DNA from: an uncultured Cryomorphaceae bacterium
GTDB lineage: Bacteria > Bacteroidota > Bacteroidia > Flavobacteriales > Schleiferiaceae
Assembly: GCA_913049755.1 (NCBI GenBank)
Contig: CAJWXO010000001.1
Span: 1 to 40,956, forward strand
Direction: 5' to 3'
DNA: 40,956 nucleotides
This document shows positions 1-8,159 of the stretch, piece after piece; within the stretch, counting starts at the first letter, position 1, and each line of letters starts with the position of its first letter. Position numbers and translations under genes: made by a program. The notes under the pieces are model-generated. The model searched no databases and was not told the DNA's origin. It saw nothing but the letters and a program-made list of their open reading frames with translations.

Positions 1-574
1 CAGTCCGGCTAACATAGTATCTGTTATTTTTTTCTGAATTGGGATTCCCTAAAACGGCTATTTGAGTGAACTCTACTTGCGCATCGGAAGTTGAAAATGT
101 ATTTTTAAAATAAAATGGATGAATAGTCTTATTGGTGACTGCAGCATTCTGTAGATTATAATCGCCATTTGGCTGTAATTGATTGATTCGATAAATACAG
201 CTAAGATTATAGGCTACAGAATTTATTACCGTATCATAAGATCCAATTGCAAGTAAATTGAATCGCCGATCTTGACGCACATGTTTTACTCCTGGTACAT
301 TAAGCCTACCTTGCTCAACACCAGATTCGTTAAGGCAAATAATTTGCTCAGTTGCCGCATCAACAACATAGAATAGTTCATCGAAACCAATACAAATATC
401 ATTAGGGTAAATAAAACCCGAAAATGCTGGTTGGATCGGAACATAAGCAATATCTCTAACGCTGTAATTGGGAACTTCTATAAATCCTAGATCTGTCTTG
501 GTTCCCAAATACCCCTCACATGAGTTTAAAAAAACTAAAGACAAAACAGCACATATAAAATTAATTTTTCTCAT
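1..574 (-). CDS. Propeller-like lipoprotein, 3' end beyond window
   Basis: This reading frame opens with ATG at 574 and runs off the left edge, giving about 191 residues. The N-terminus is a lipoprotein signal ending in the lipobox LNSC (Cys 19), so the product should be a membrane-anchored lipoprotein. The body contains a stretch resembling one blade of an NHL or six-bladed beta-propeller (PNDICIGFDELFYVVD, then a polar turn and a GRLNVPG strand). Its ATG overlaps the stop of the upstream PorV/PorQ-like gene by four bases (ATGA), so it is the seventh gene of the minus-strand operon and probably translationally coupled. No catalytic motif is visible. A substrate-binding or partner-binding lipoprotein for the neighbouring TonB receptor is plausible, but that is inference. 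Confidence 0.75.
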   Translation of the reverse strand, partial: MRKINFICAVLSLVFLNSCEGYLGTKTDLGFIEVPNYSVRDIAYVPIQPAFSGFIYPNDICIGFDELFYVVDAATEQIICLNESGVEQGRLNVPGVKHVRQDRRFNLLAIGSYDTVINSVAYNLSCIYRINQLQPNGDYNLQNAAVTNKTIHPFYFKNTFSTSDAQVEFTQIAVLGNPNSEKNNRYYVSRT

Positions 575-1590
575 GATTTAATTCTTTTTTGAGTAAATAC
601 CATACCAACCGTATTTCTCCATCCCATAAAATCCGTCTTTTGAACTGCAAAGTCGAAGTGCATTTTATAATTACCTAACTGCATTTTCCATCCTAACCCT
701 CCAACAGGCCATGTCTGTCCCATTTCATTTATTCTGAATCCCATTCTTATTGCAAAATTATTAGAAGCTAAAAATTCGGAACCTATTCTGTAATTCTCAG
801 CATTATCATTTGGATGAACTAATTGAGCAGCTAATCTGATGGAATTACCCCCTCTTTTCCAAGGTATAAAGCTTAATCCCATTGCGAATTCCGTTGGCAA
901 AGTATTGGATTCAAGGCCCTGTATTTCCGACCTATTATATAATACTGCCTGGTATGCACCATTGAGGCTCGAAGAGGCTCCAAAATTTCTTAATAAAACT
1001 GCAAAACAGAGGTCATTTAAATCAGTAGTGTATAAAAAGCCTACATCTGCTGCTGCTGATAATGAACTGTATGTTCCCGATTGGCTTCCTGTTGTGTAAG
1101 ATTCAGAAATTGATTTCAATGTCACCCCTAATTGAAATTGTTCAGTTAATTGCTTAGAATAAGTTATTCCAAAGCTGGATTGAGATGAATAAAGATTATA
1201 TCCAGTTCCTTCGGGTCGAAATTCAGTTCGTTCAGAATACGAGGGAGATTGAATCCTATTCAGGACGATCCCCCATGATGAAGATAATTTTTGGTCTGGT
1301 ATTGTTGCAACAAATCCAATTTGTTTCAACCCCCCTGCAAGCTGTAAATGACTTAGAGTATAATAAGAAGAATTTAGAGATGACAGACCGGCAGGATTCT
1401 GTAAAGCTGAATAGGCATCACCTGGAAGTGCAGCAGAGGCACCACCCATGCCAGCAGATCGAACACTTAGGTCATTTTTTAAAAAGGTAAATGCAGATTG
1501 ACCTGCCCGTTCACCTCCATAAGAAGGTAATAATTGTCCTTTAGTTATTAAAGAGAAAGCGATGGTTAATATGGATAAAAAAATTTTCAT
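571..1590 (-). CDS. PorV/PorQ-family outer membrane barrel
   Basis: The product is 339 residues with a signal peptide (about residues 1-18, ending ITKG-Q). It carries the signature N-terminal segment of the PorV/PorQ family: GQSAFTFLKNDLSVRSAGMGG followed by ALPGDAYSALQNPAGL (about residues 30-68). The rest is alternating beta strands ending near a charged C-terminus. Known family members are FadL-like outer membrane barrels. PorV shuttles type IX secretion cargo from the translocon to the attachment complex, and PorQ belongs to that attachment machinery. The gene overlaps both neighbours by four bases (ATGA) and shares an operon with secreted proteins that look like T9SS cargo. It is probably a paralogue rather than the housekeeping PorV, because no core T9SS gene is nearby. 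Membership of the family is well supported, its specific role is inferred. Confidence 0.8.
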   Translation of the reverse strand: MKIFLSILTIAFSLITKGQLLPSYGGERAGQSAFTFLKNDLSVRSAGMGGASAALPGDAYSALQNPAGLSSLNSSYYTLSHLQLAGGLKQIGFVATIPDQKLSSSWGIVLNRIQSPSYSERTEFRPEGTGYNLYSSQSSFGITYSKQLTEQFQLGVTLKSISESYTTGSQSGTYSSLSAAADVGFLYTTDLNDLCFAVLLRNFGASSSLNGAYQAVLYNRSEIQGLESNTLPTEFAMGLSFIPWKRGGNSIRLAAQLVHPNDNAENYRIGSEFLASNNFAIRMGFRINEMGQTWPVGGLGWKMQLGNYKMHFDFAVQKTDFMGWRNTVGMVFTQKRIKS

Positions 1591-4445
1591 ATTTTGAATG
1601 TTAATCCATAAAGTATTTGCCTAGGGGCCTGATATCTAGAGGGGTTTCTAGGGTCTAGGCCACTTTCTTGAGGGCCATTAAATTGAGGTCTAGGATCACG
1701 CCATTCATTGGGGACATCATCTCCATATTCATAGGCCTTTCCTGTAATCGGGTTTATTATTTGTGAATTAAATCGATTGAAAATATTTCTTATTTCTAAA
1801 GAGAACGTTATTCCTTTGGATCGCTTACCACCTAGTAATGTGTAACTCCATTTGGTATCCCAATTTAACCAAGGATTCGCTATTTTTGAAAGATACTGAT
1901 CAATTAAAGGCCTATATTGTGGGCGATCCAAATCATTGACGCCGATATATTCATATGGGGTATATCGATAGCCTGAGGATCCGTTAAATTGTAAATATCC
2001 ATTAAGTCCCTTAAGAGAGAAACTATTAACCTTGAGACTTGAATCTGGATTAAAGAAGATTCCAAAATTGCTACTCCAAGGCCTATCCCAAGCTAGAAAA
2101 TTCTCTCGAGTCAAAGAGACTTCTCCATTTTGCTCAATTTGAAGCGATGATTCTCTGGCGGAGTTAGATTTCCCTCTTGCTATTTGTAAGCTCAAATTCC
2201 CAAATAGTCTAATGTGTTTACCAAGTCGGTAATCTAACCCAAATTCAATTCCTTGAATTTTCGCATAATCTTGATTGATATACATTGTCTTTGTTACTGG
2301 TCTCCCTGTTTGATCATTTACAATAACTCTTCGAGACACGATATAATCAAATCGATTATTATTAAAAGCACTAGTAGTAAATGCTAAATCTCTTGTTACA
2401 GCAGCTTTATATCCTACCTCATATGATACGTTAACTTCTGGGTCTAGGTCTGGATTCCCTAGAAAGCTCAGAAAACTTCGATCTTGATAAACAGGATCCA
2501 ATCCGGCATATAAAAACCTAGGGTGGGGAAGTCTCATACTATGCCCATAATTAAAGTAGAGAACATTGTTTGGTGTTACGGGAAATGAAACATTAATTCT
2601 AGGTAAAAGCCTGGCCTTCCATCTTAAGCCCCCCAATAATAATGTCTTATCTAGATAATTATTTCTTATCTCGTCAATAACTGGTGCGTTTAAATCAGAA
2701 ACAGCTTGATCCGCAAATTTTCCAGGGGCCCAATAATTTAATCTTAGGCCGATGCTCGCTTGTATTCCCTTATAATTGATCCTGTCTTCAAAAAATGCTC
2801 CACCTTTTTGGGGCTGAACTTTCCAAATGTCATTTGATGAACCAATACTAATTGAAGGCGTGGTTATACTATCATTAACTCTTATTGGAGCTCCAACCCA
2901 TGGTTTTATAACATCTATCCATTGATAAGCGTTAAGTTGATGTTCCCACCCAAAAATTATTTGTTGTATTCCATCATCAGGATAATAATTCATTTTCGCT
3001 TTAAGGGTGTATTCTTCTGCATAATGATCATGCCATGTAGAAGAAATACCGCCATTATTAACTAGCCCGTTCCCTGGTTGTATGTAGTAAATCCCGGATG
3101 GGTCATATGGATTAAAAATACCTATTGGATAAGAGGCAATATTATCTTCATCTAAAAGTGCATCTAGTGTTTCTGTCCTAAATAGTCTTCCATTTGCGTC
3201 TGCTCTCAAATTAGTAAACATCCTACCAGCGCTTATAGTTAAACCCCAATTTGGGTTGAAAACATGGGTGAAATTCAGGGCAGTTAAGTTGCTGTGGTGA
3301 GTGTAAGTTGTAGCATTATCAAGGTTTAAACTTCTTCTATATTGATATCCAGGTGCCAGAATGGCATCAAAGCCAACTATTTGTAAAGTTCTTGAATTCT
3401 GGTTGATATTTAATGAGTGTTGATTTGTTAAAGTCAGCTTTGTTGCTGGAGTTATTTGCCATCGAATTTTGGCAGTGTGCGTCCATGAATTTCTTTGCCT
3501 AGGAGACCATTTTTTCGTGCCTTCTGTAAATAGACTGGAGTATAACTGATTTGCAACATTTGGAAAATAATCATCTGTTAAATCCATAGTAGCAGCATTA
3601 AATACAGTCATTTTATTCTTGGTAAATGGAACAGGAAATGAAATATTTATTTCCGCTTGATCTGTATTAAAACTTGAAGCTGATCTTGAATTTATATCTT
3701 GCTGTAAGTATAAATAATCACGATTTAATCTACCTGAAATCTCTAAATGGCTACCCCCTTCGCGAATTTTTGTTGAAATGACTCCTGAAGAACCTCCACC
3801 GTACTCAGCTGAGGCTCCTCCAGTTGTTACTTTAATGCTTTGGATTGCTGATGATTGAACCTGAACGCCAAAACCAGTTCCGGCAAGAGGATCTTGTGCA
3901 GAAATACCATCGACGAGATATTCTGTTTCATAGACTCTTGCCCCTCGGATTTGAATCCCATCACTGGTTTTCGAAACTCCAGCTTGAAGAGATATAACTT
4001 CCTCTACACCTCGTACCCCCATCTGACTTATGTCATCTCGATTGATTGATCTTTCGCTTTTCGCAGACTCAAGGTCGACTTGAGATTTTTGACCAACTAC
4101 GGTTACTGTCTGAAGAACATCGACGGAAGAAGAGAGTTTGACATTTAAAACCTTTATTTCACCTTTTTCAAGTCTGATTCCATTTATTACTTGGGTGCCA
4201 TAACCTATAAATTGAACTTTTAAAGAAAAATCTCCAGAGGGTACTTGCGGAATGTTGTAATCTCCATTAAAATTAGTTACTGCAGAAAGATATGTCCCTA
4301 AAAGTGTTATACCCACATTGGGCAGCGTTTCTCCCGTTTCACTGTCAGTTATGGTTCCTTTTAGGCCACTCATACTTTGTGCCCAAACTGAAAAGGAACT
4401 GATAAATGCTACGAAAATAATTATAATTTTACCAGTTGAAGTCAT
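1587..4445 (-). CDS. TonB-dependent receptor with carboxypeptidase-regulatory domain
   Basis: From the chosen start the product is 952 residues. An earlier in-frame ATG at 4463 would add six residues; ATG 4445 is preferred because a signal peptide (MTSTGKIIIIFVAFISSFS, cut after VWA) begins there. Next comes a CarboxypepD_reg-like domain (about 25-107: GTITDSETGETLPNVG...NFNGDYNIPQVPSG), a plug domain (about 130-230, with IQIRGARVYETEYLVDG and GGASAEYGGGSSGVIS), then a long beta barrel ending YGLTFKI. Such receptors import large substrates across the outer membrane using TonB energy. No SusD partner lies beside it, so it is not a classical SusCD pair; the flanking lipoproteins may substitute. 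The start overlaps the preceding lipoprotein gene by 17 nt and the stop overlaps the PorV/PorQ-like gene by four. The substrate is unknown. Confidence 0.9.
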   Translation of the reverse strand: MTSTGKIIIIFVAFISSFSVWAQSMSGLKGTITDSETGETLPNVGITLLGTYLSAVTNFNGDYNIPQVPSGDFSLKVQFIGYGTQVINGIRLEKGEIKVLNVKLSSSVDVLQTVTVVGQKSQVDLESAKSERSINRDDISQMGVRGVEEVISLQAGVSKTSDGIQIRGARVYETEYLVDGISAQDPLAGTGFGVQVQSSAIQSIKVTTGGASAEYGGGSSGVISTKIREGGSHLEISGRLNRDYLYLQQDINSRSASSFNTDQAEINISFPVPFTKNKMTVFNAATMDLTDDYFPNVANQLYSSLFTEGTKKWSPRQRNSWTHTAKIRWQITPATKLTLTNQHSLNINQNSRTLQIVGFDAILAPGYQYRRSLNLDNATTYTHHSNLTALNFTHVFNPNWGLTISAGRMFTNLRADANGRLFRTETLDALLDEDNIASYPIGIFNPYDPSGIYYIQPGNGLVNNGGISSTWHDHYAEEYTLKAKMNYYPDDGIQQIIFGWEHQLNAYQWIDVIKPWVGAPIRVNDSITTPSISIGSSNDIWKVQPQKGGAFFEDRINYKGIQASIGLRLNYWAPGKFADQAVSDLNAPVIDEIRNNYLDKTLLLGGLRWKARLLPRINVSFPVTPNNVLYFNYGHSMRLPHPRFLYAGLDPVYQDRSFLSFLGNPDLDPEVNVSYEVGYKAAVTRDLAFTTSAFNNNRFDYIVSRRVIVNDQTGRPVTKTMYINQDYAKIQGIEFGLDYRLGKHIRLFGNLSLQIARGKSNSARESSLQIEQNGEVSLTRENFLAWDRPWSSNFGIFFNPDSSLKVNSFSLKGLNGYLQFNGSSGYRYTPYEYIGVNDLDRPQYRPLIDQYLSKIANPWLNWDTKWSYTLLGGKRSKGITFSLEIRNIFNRFNSQIINPITGKAYEYGDDVPNEWRDPRPQFNGPQESGLDPRNPSRYQAPRQILYGLTFKI

Positions 4446-5922
4446 ACTGTATAATTTGTTCAAGTACCTGTTTTATAGCATTCTCACTAGCAGCTACTCT
4501 GTGTAATTCCACTGAGAAAAAGACTTCATTTATCTTGTTAGGGTCACCTAAGTACTTTCGTCTTACTCCAACTATATTATCTCCCTGCCAACCGCTAAGT
4601 TTTGTTAGCTGAGCTCTATAAAATGGCTCTGCATCGGCAGAAGGGATAAGAGGGCTAATTCCAATAAGAATGCTAGACGGGTTGAGGTCGGGATAATTAC
4701 CGGGAACCTGGGGAATTATAGCACTATCTGGAACAAGCCTAACTTGACCACTTGAGCTTATAATTCCATTCATCGGGAATGAACCTAAATAGGGTGATAA
4801 ATCTGTTGACGGTCCAAACGAAGTAGTTGTTAATAGCTTTCCTTCATTTGTGCAGTATTGTTGTAAAGCTAAAGCCATATGTGCAAGCAATGGTTGAGTG
4901 AGCCCAGTAAAGGGATCTAAAGCATTATCAGAATTCGTTACTACTAAAACCTTTTGATATTGGCTAAGAATATGTTTTAAAGTGGGGTTCCAATAGTATG
5001 GACGCGACTCTCCGTTATTTGCCTCCAAATCGATTATGTCAAAATCAATTGGAATAGCAGATAGCCATCCAGAATATAAATTGGTTATTGTGGATGTTTG
5101 GCTAGATATAAAAAGAAGATCTGAACTTGGCCTTGTTAATATTACTGGCAGTGCACTATCAGCAGTGCTAATAGCTCCTGCTATATCTGTTACTCTAACT
5201 TGAAAAATATTTGCACTGTCTATTTTGATTCCTGTAACTTCTGAATATGATGGTTCTGAATTGTTGCCATAGTATAGTTCAGCTTGAAACGGAGAGATCA
5301 GATCCTCATTTAAAACAAACGTCACCTGACTTTGATTAGGATCTAAAGCAAACCAAGAGCCTTGATTAAATCGAAATTCAGCAGATTGAATTGTTTGATC
5401 TCCATCTGGATCTTTAGTATCCCAATTGTATGTTAAAACTCCAATATTTCCACCAGCACTTTGAGTTGCTTTATCTATCAATGCTATTGGGGGAGAATTC
5501 TTAAGAGGTATATTTATTGAAGCGGGAGTTGGGTCCAACAATCCCTCATTATCTATTGACCTAACTCTTAATTTGATATCAGTAGTGTCTTGTCCTTCTG
5601 GTATAGAAAAATTAAAAGTGCTGTCTTGCTTGAAGGTACGTTTCCAGTTATAATTAGTTCCACCACCAGGACTTGATATGCTGTCAATAGAAATATCATA
5701 ACCCACGACATATCCATCACGATCAGTTCCGTACCATGACATTTGAACGATAGAATTCAATCTGTTCGGGCCACTTAAGTTGATTGCATCAATTGCGAGG
5801 TTGGTGTCTGGAGGCAAATTTTCATTAGCTTTTCCTCGATCACAGCCTAAAAAAGTAAGTGCTACCGAAAGAAACAAAATCTTCAATGGATCAAATGAGA
5901 AATTAGGCTTAAAGACTTTCAT
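4429..5922 (-). CDS. Lipoprotein with tandem Ig/FN3-like domains
   Basis: This 497-residue protein has a long basic N-region and a lipobox at about residues 24-27 (FLGC), so it should be a lipoprotein. Residues about 37-140 look like a fibronectin-type or Ig-like domain (PPDTNLAIDAINLSGPNR, DRDGYVVGYDISIDS). A second such domain spans about 143-262 (DPDGDQTIQSAEFRFNQG). The C-terminal half (about 265-497) looks like an alpha/beta flavodoxin-type or glutamine-amidotransferase-type fold, with LLFISSQTS, a KVLVVTNSD strand and helices, but no catalytic triad that I can place. It sits nine bases after the OB-domain cargo gene and overlaps the receptor gene. A surface accessory to the receptor is inferred. 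I do not recognise a named family. Confidence 0.7.
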   Translation of the reverse strand: MKVFKPNFSFDPLKILFLSVALTFLGCDRGKANENLPPDTNLAIDAINLSGPNRLNSIVQMSWYGTDRDGYVVGYDISIDSISSPGGGTNYNWKRTFKQDSTFNFSIPEGQDTTDIKLRVRSIDNEGLLDPTPASINIPLKNSPPIALIDKATQSAGGNIGVLTYNWDTKDPDGDQTIQSAEFRFNQGSWFALDPNQSQVTFVLNEDLISPFQAELYYGNNSEPSYSEVTGIKIDSANIFQVRVTDIAGAISTADSALPVILTRPSSDLLFISSQTSTITNLYSGWLSAIPIDFDIIDLEANNGESRPYYWNPTLKHILSQYQKVLVVTNSDNALDPFTGLTQPLLAHMALALQQYCTNEGKLLTTTSFGPSTDLSPYLGSFPMNGIISSSGQVRLVPDSAIIPQVPGNYPDLNPSSILIGISPLIPSADAEPFYRAQLTKLSGWQGDNIVGVRRKYLGDPNKINEVFFSVELHRVAASENAIKQVLEQIIQYDFNW

Positions 5923-5931
5923 TATAATTTC

Positions 5932-8154
5932 TTAGCGAGATATAATTACCTGATATATCTGACTGTCAGATTCATAATTGATATGAAGAAAATATGTGCC
6001 ATTAGATAAATACTCTACAGAGATTTCTTCTATATCGTTATTTAGTTTACCCGAAAGAACACTTCGACCTAAAACATCAATAATGATATAACTACTATTC
6101 TGAGGCCCTTTTAAAGTCATATTATTTTGGGCTGGGTTAGGATAAACTGAGAATAGGCTTTTAGAATTCCTATTGGATTCAATTAATCCAATACTAGATA
6201 TTGGCAAAGCTGTGGTGTCAAGCGGAATATTAATACCAATGAAATCATCGTTGTTTCTTGGTAAAACACGGTAATTACCAAAGGCATAAAACATAATACC
6301 ATCTAGAGCAGTCATTTTCATAGTATCACTTACGGCAATTGGATTTACTTCCATTTGACCGTCAATACTGTCGTATCGCAATTCAGTGACTAATTGAACA
6401 AAAAGGGAACTGAATGAAGTAGCTGATTGCCTTCCCGCTGAGACAATTGCTCGATTCCAATATCCCGCATTTGGGGTATTAGAGATGCCATAATCTCCAA
6501 AGCCTAGATTCGTTTGACTTATCAAAAGGTCTTGTGCGTTTGGATCTTCCATTCTAACAAGGCAGCCTTCATGTCTTTCCCAAGCAAATCCATACTTGCT
6601 AATACTATCGCTAGGATTTACAATTGTTGGGATAGCCTGTTGAAGTTGTCCCGTCTTATTTATTGAAGAAACATTTAATCTGGTCATGCCGTAGTATTCT
6701 TCAATTGTTCCTGAAACTTGAACCTCTTCATTTCGGAAAAACTGTGTTATCCCTGAACCGACACACCAAATCCCACTCCAAGGGCCACCTCCTTGGTCCT
6801 GAATGTATAAAAACCCTAGGTCATGTTGTTTGGTTGAGGCCGTGACAATCCCTTTAACATTAACGTTCATTCCTGCATAAGGAGAATTACCATTACTTGC
6901 TAGTGAATATTGTAAATCTTCGATTAGAAGGCCACCCAGGCGAACGGTGTAATAATCCACATTTGGTAATGCTTGACCAACAGGTGTTGTTGGGTAAAAA
7001 GAAACATTTGATTCATTGTCTACAGCTTTGATATAGTACCGAACAAAAGTTCCATTTGAATAGTTTGGAATTATTGCTTCATACTCGTCAGTACTTCCAG
7101 CTGTCAGTGTCATAGATATTTTCCCAAATTGACTCGAGCTTAACGTTGTGTCAGAAGAAAAATATAAAAAAACGGAATCAACGGTACCATCAAAATCAGT
7201 TATCGAGCAAATAATATCTACTGACTGATTTGGGGTAGGGACCATAGGGTCTCTTTCAAAATTAGAAATATAAGGAGGCGCATAAGCAATTTGATAGTGG
7301 CTGGAGTCAAAAGGATTTAATTCATAACCTCGAGATCCAGAATTTAAAAGACATCCGTTTCCATCATGGCGAACCATTCCTTTGAGGCTTGAGTAAAAAG
7401 TTCCAGGGACAGGAGTCAAAAAAGAACCTGTGGTTTGGGGCGAATAGGGATTTACCGTCTGCCAAGAAGGTGTTTTTTGGGCGAGAAATCTATCGGATAC
7501 ATTTATTTTATTTCCATTTCCATCAACACAATTAAAACTTACTCTGTTCCCGCTAAAAGGAATAACCTCAGTTACCGTTACATTATTAAATTCAACAAAG
7601 CTATTTTCCCATTGCTCCCCAGTCGTTAAAATATTAACTCTGAGGCCATCATTTAAATCTCCAATACTTATTTGAGCCGGAGAAGGAGTAGGTCGAGTTC
7701 CTATTACTTGTAGACTATTTCCGTTGAGCGCTTCAATTTGAGTGCCGTTGTTATAATCACTTAGGGTACCTGTAAATTTTATTAAGTCTCCAGGAAGTAA
7801 ATATTCTATGTTAGGAAGGGGTAATAGCTGACCTTGGTTATTTGTATAAACACCCATTATTTCCATTCCTCTAAAGGGCCCAGGGGCACCGTTCGCAACA
7901 GTATCAATAATAAAAATAAATGGACGATGTCCTCCTTGAACAGATCCTGAGGCAACTTCTGAGACATCTCCTGGAACTACCACAATTCCATAAGTCATAA
8001 CGGTATCTCCGTAATAACTTGACGTGTCATTACAGTTTGCTAAGTCTGTGGCACTCACATATTGAAGGTCTGATATACTCGTGTAGGAGATATTTTGACT
8101 TTTTACTCCAAAGGAAATTAAGGCAATTGAAAGTATAGAAAGAAGTTGCTTCAT
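5932..8154 (-). CDS. T9SS cargo with two OB-like domains
   Basis: The product is 740 residues with a signal peptide ending near FGVKS-Q (residue 19). Two similar regions, about 24-285 and 405-640, have the look of OB-fold domains of the YhcR/DUF5689 kind seen next to or inside extracellular nucleases: a YGIVVVPGD or VKGIVTAS strand, a FIIDT or LYIQDQGGGPWSGIWC strand, then GDLIKFTGTLSDYNN or EEVQVSGTIEEYYG. Between them is an Ig-like domain (about 290-385). The C-terminus (667-740) is a type A T9SS sorting domain: FSVYPNPAQNNMTL, IIDVLGRSV, then LSNGTYFLHI. It is therefore secreted and probably surface-attached. It lies five bases after the 707-residue gene. The OB assignment rests on pattern and context, the sorting domain is clear. 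Confidence 0.8.
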   Translation of the reverse strand: MKQLLSILSIALISFGVKSQNISYTSISDLQYVSATDLANCNDTSSYYGDTVMTYGIVVVPGDVSEVASGSVQGGHRPFIFIIDTVANGAPGPFRGMEIMGVYTNNQGQLLPLPNIEYLLPGDLIKFTGTLSDYNNGTQIEALNGNSLQVIGTRPTPSPAQISIGDLNDGLRVNILTTGEQWENSFVEFNNVTVTEVIPFSGNRVSFNCVDGNGNKINVSDRFLAQKTPSWQTVNPYSPQTTGSFLTPVPGTFYSSLKGMVRHDGNGCLLNSGSRGYELNPFDSSHYQIAYAPPYISNFERDPMVPTPNQSVDIICSITDFDGTVDSVFLYFSSDTTLSSSQFGKISMTLTAGSTDEYEAIIPNYSNGTFVRYYIKAVDNESNVSFYPTTPVGQALPNVDYYTVRLGGLLIEDLQYSLASNGNSPYAGMNVNVKGIVTASTKQHDLGFLYIQDQGGGPWSGIWCVGSGITQFFRNEEVQVSGTIEEYYGMTRLNVSSINKTGQLQQAIPTIVNPSDSISKYGFAWERHEGCLVRMEDPNAQDLLISQTNLGFGDYGISNTPNAGYWNRAIVSAGRQSATSFSSLFVQLVTELRYDSIDGQMEVNPIAVSDTMKMTALDGIMFYAFGNYRVLPRNNDDFIGINIPLDTTALPISSIGLIESNRNSKSLFSVYPNPAQNNMTLKGPQNSSYIIIDVLGRSVLSGKLNNDIEEISVEYLSNGTYFLHINYESDSQIYQVIISR

Positions 8155-8159
8155 GATGG

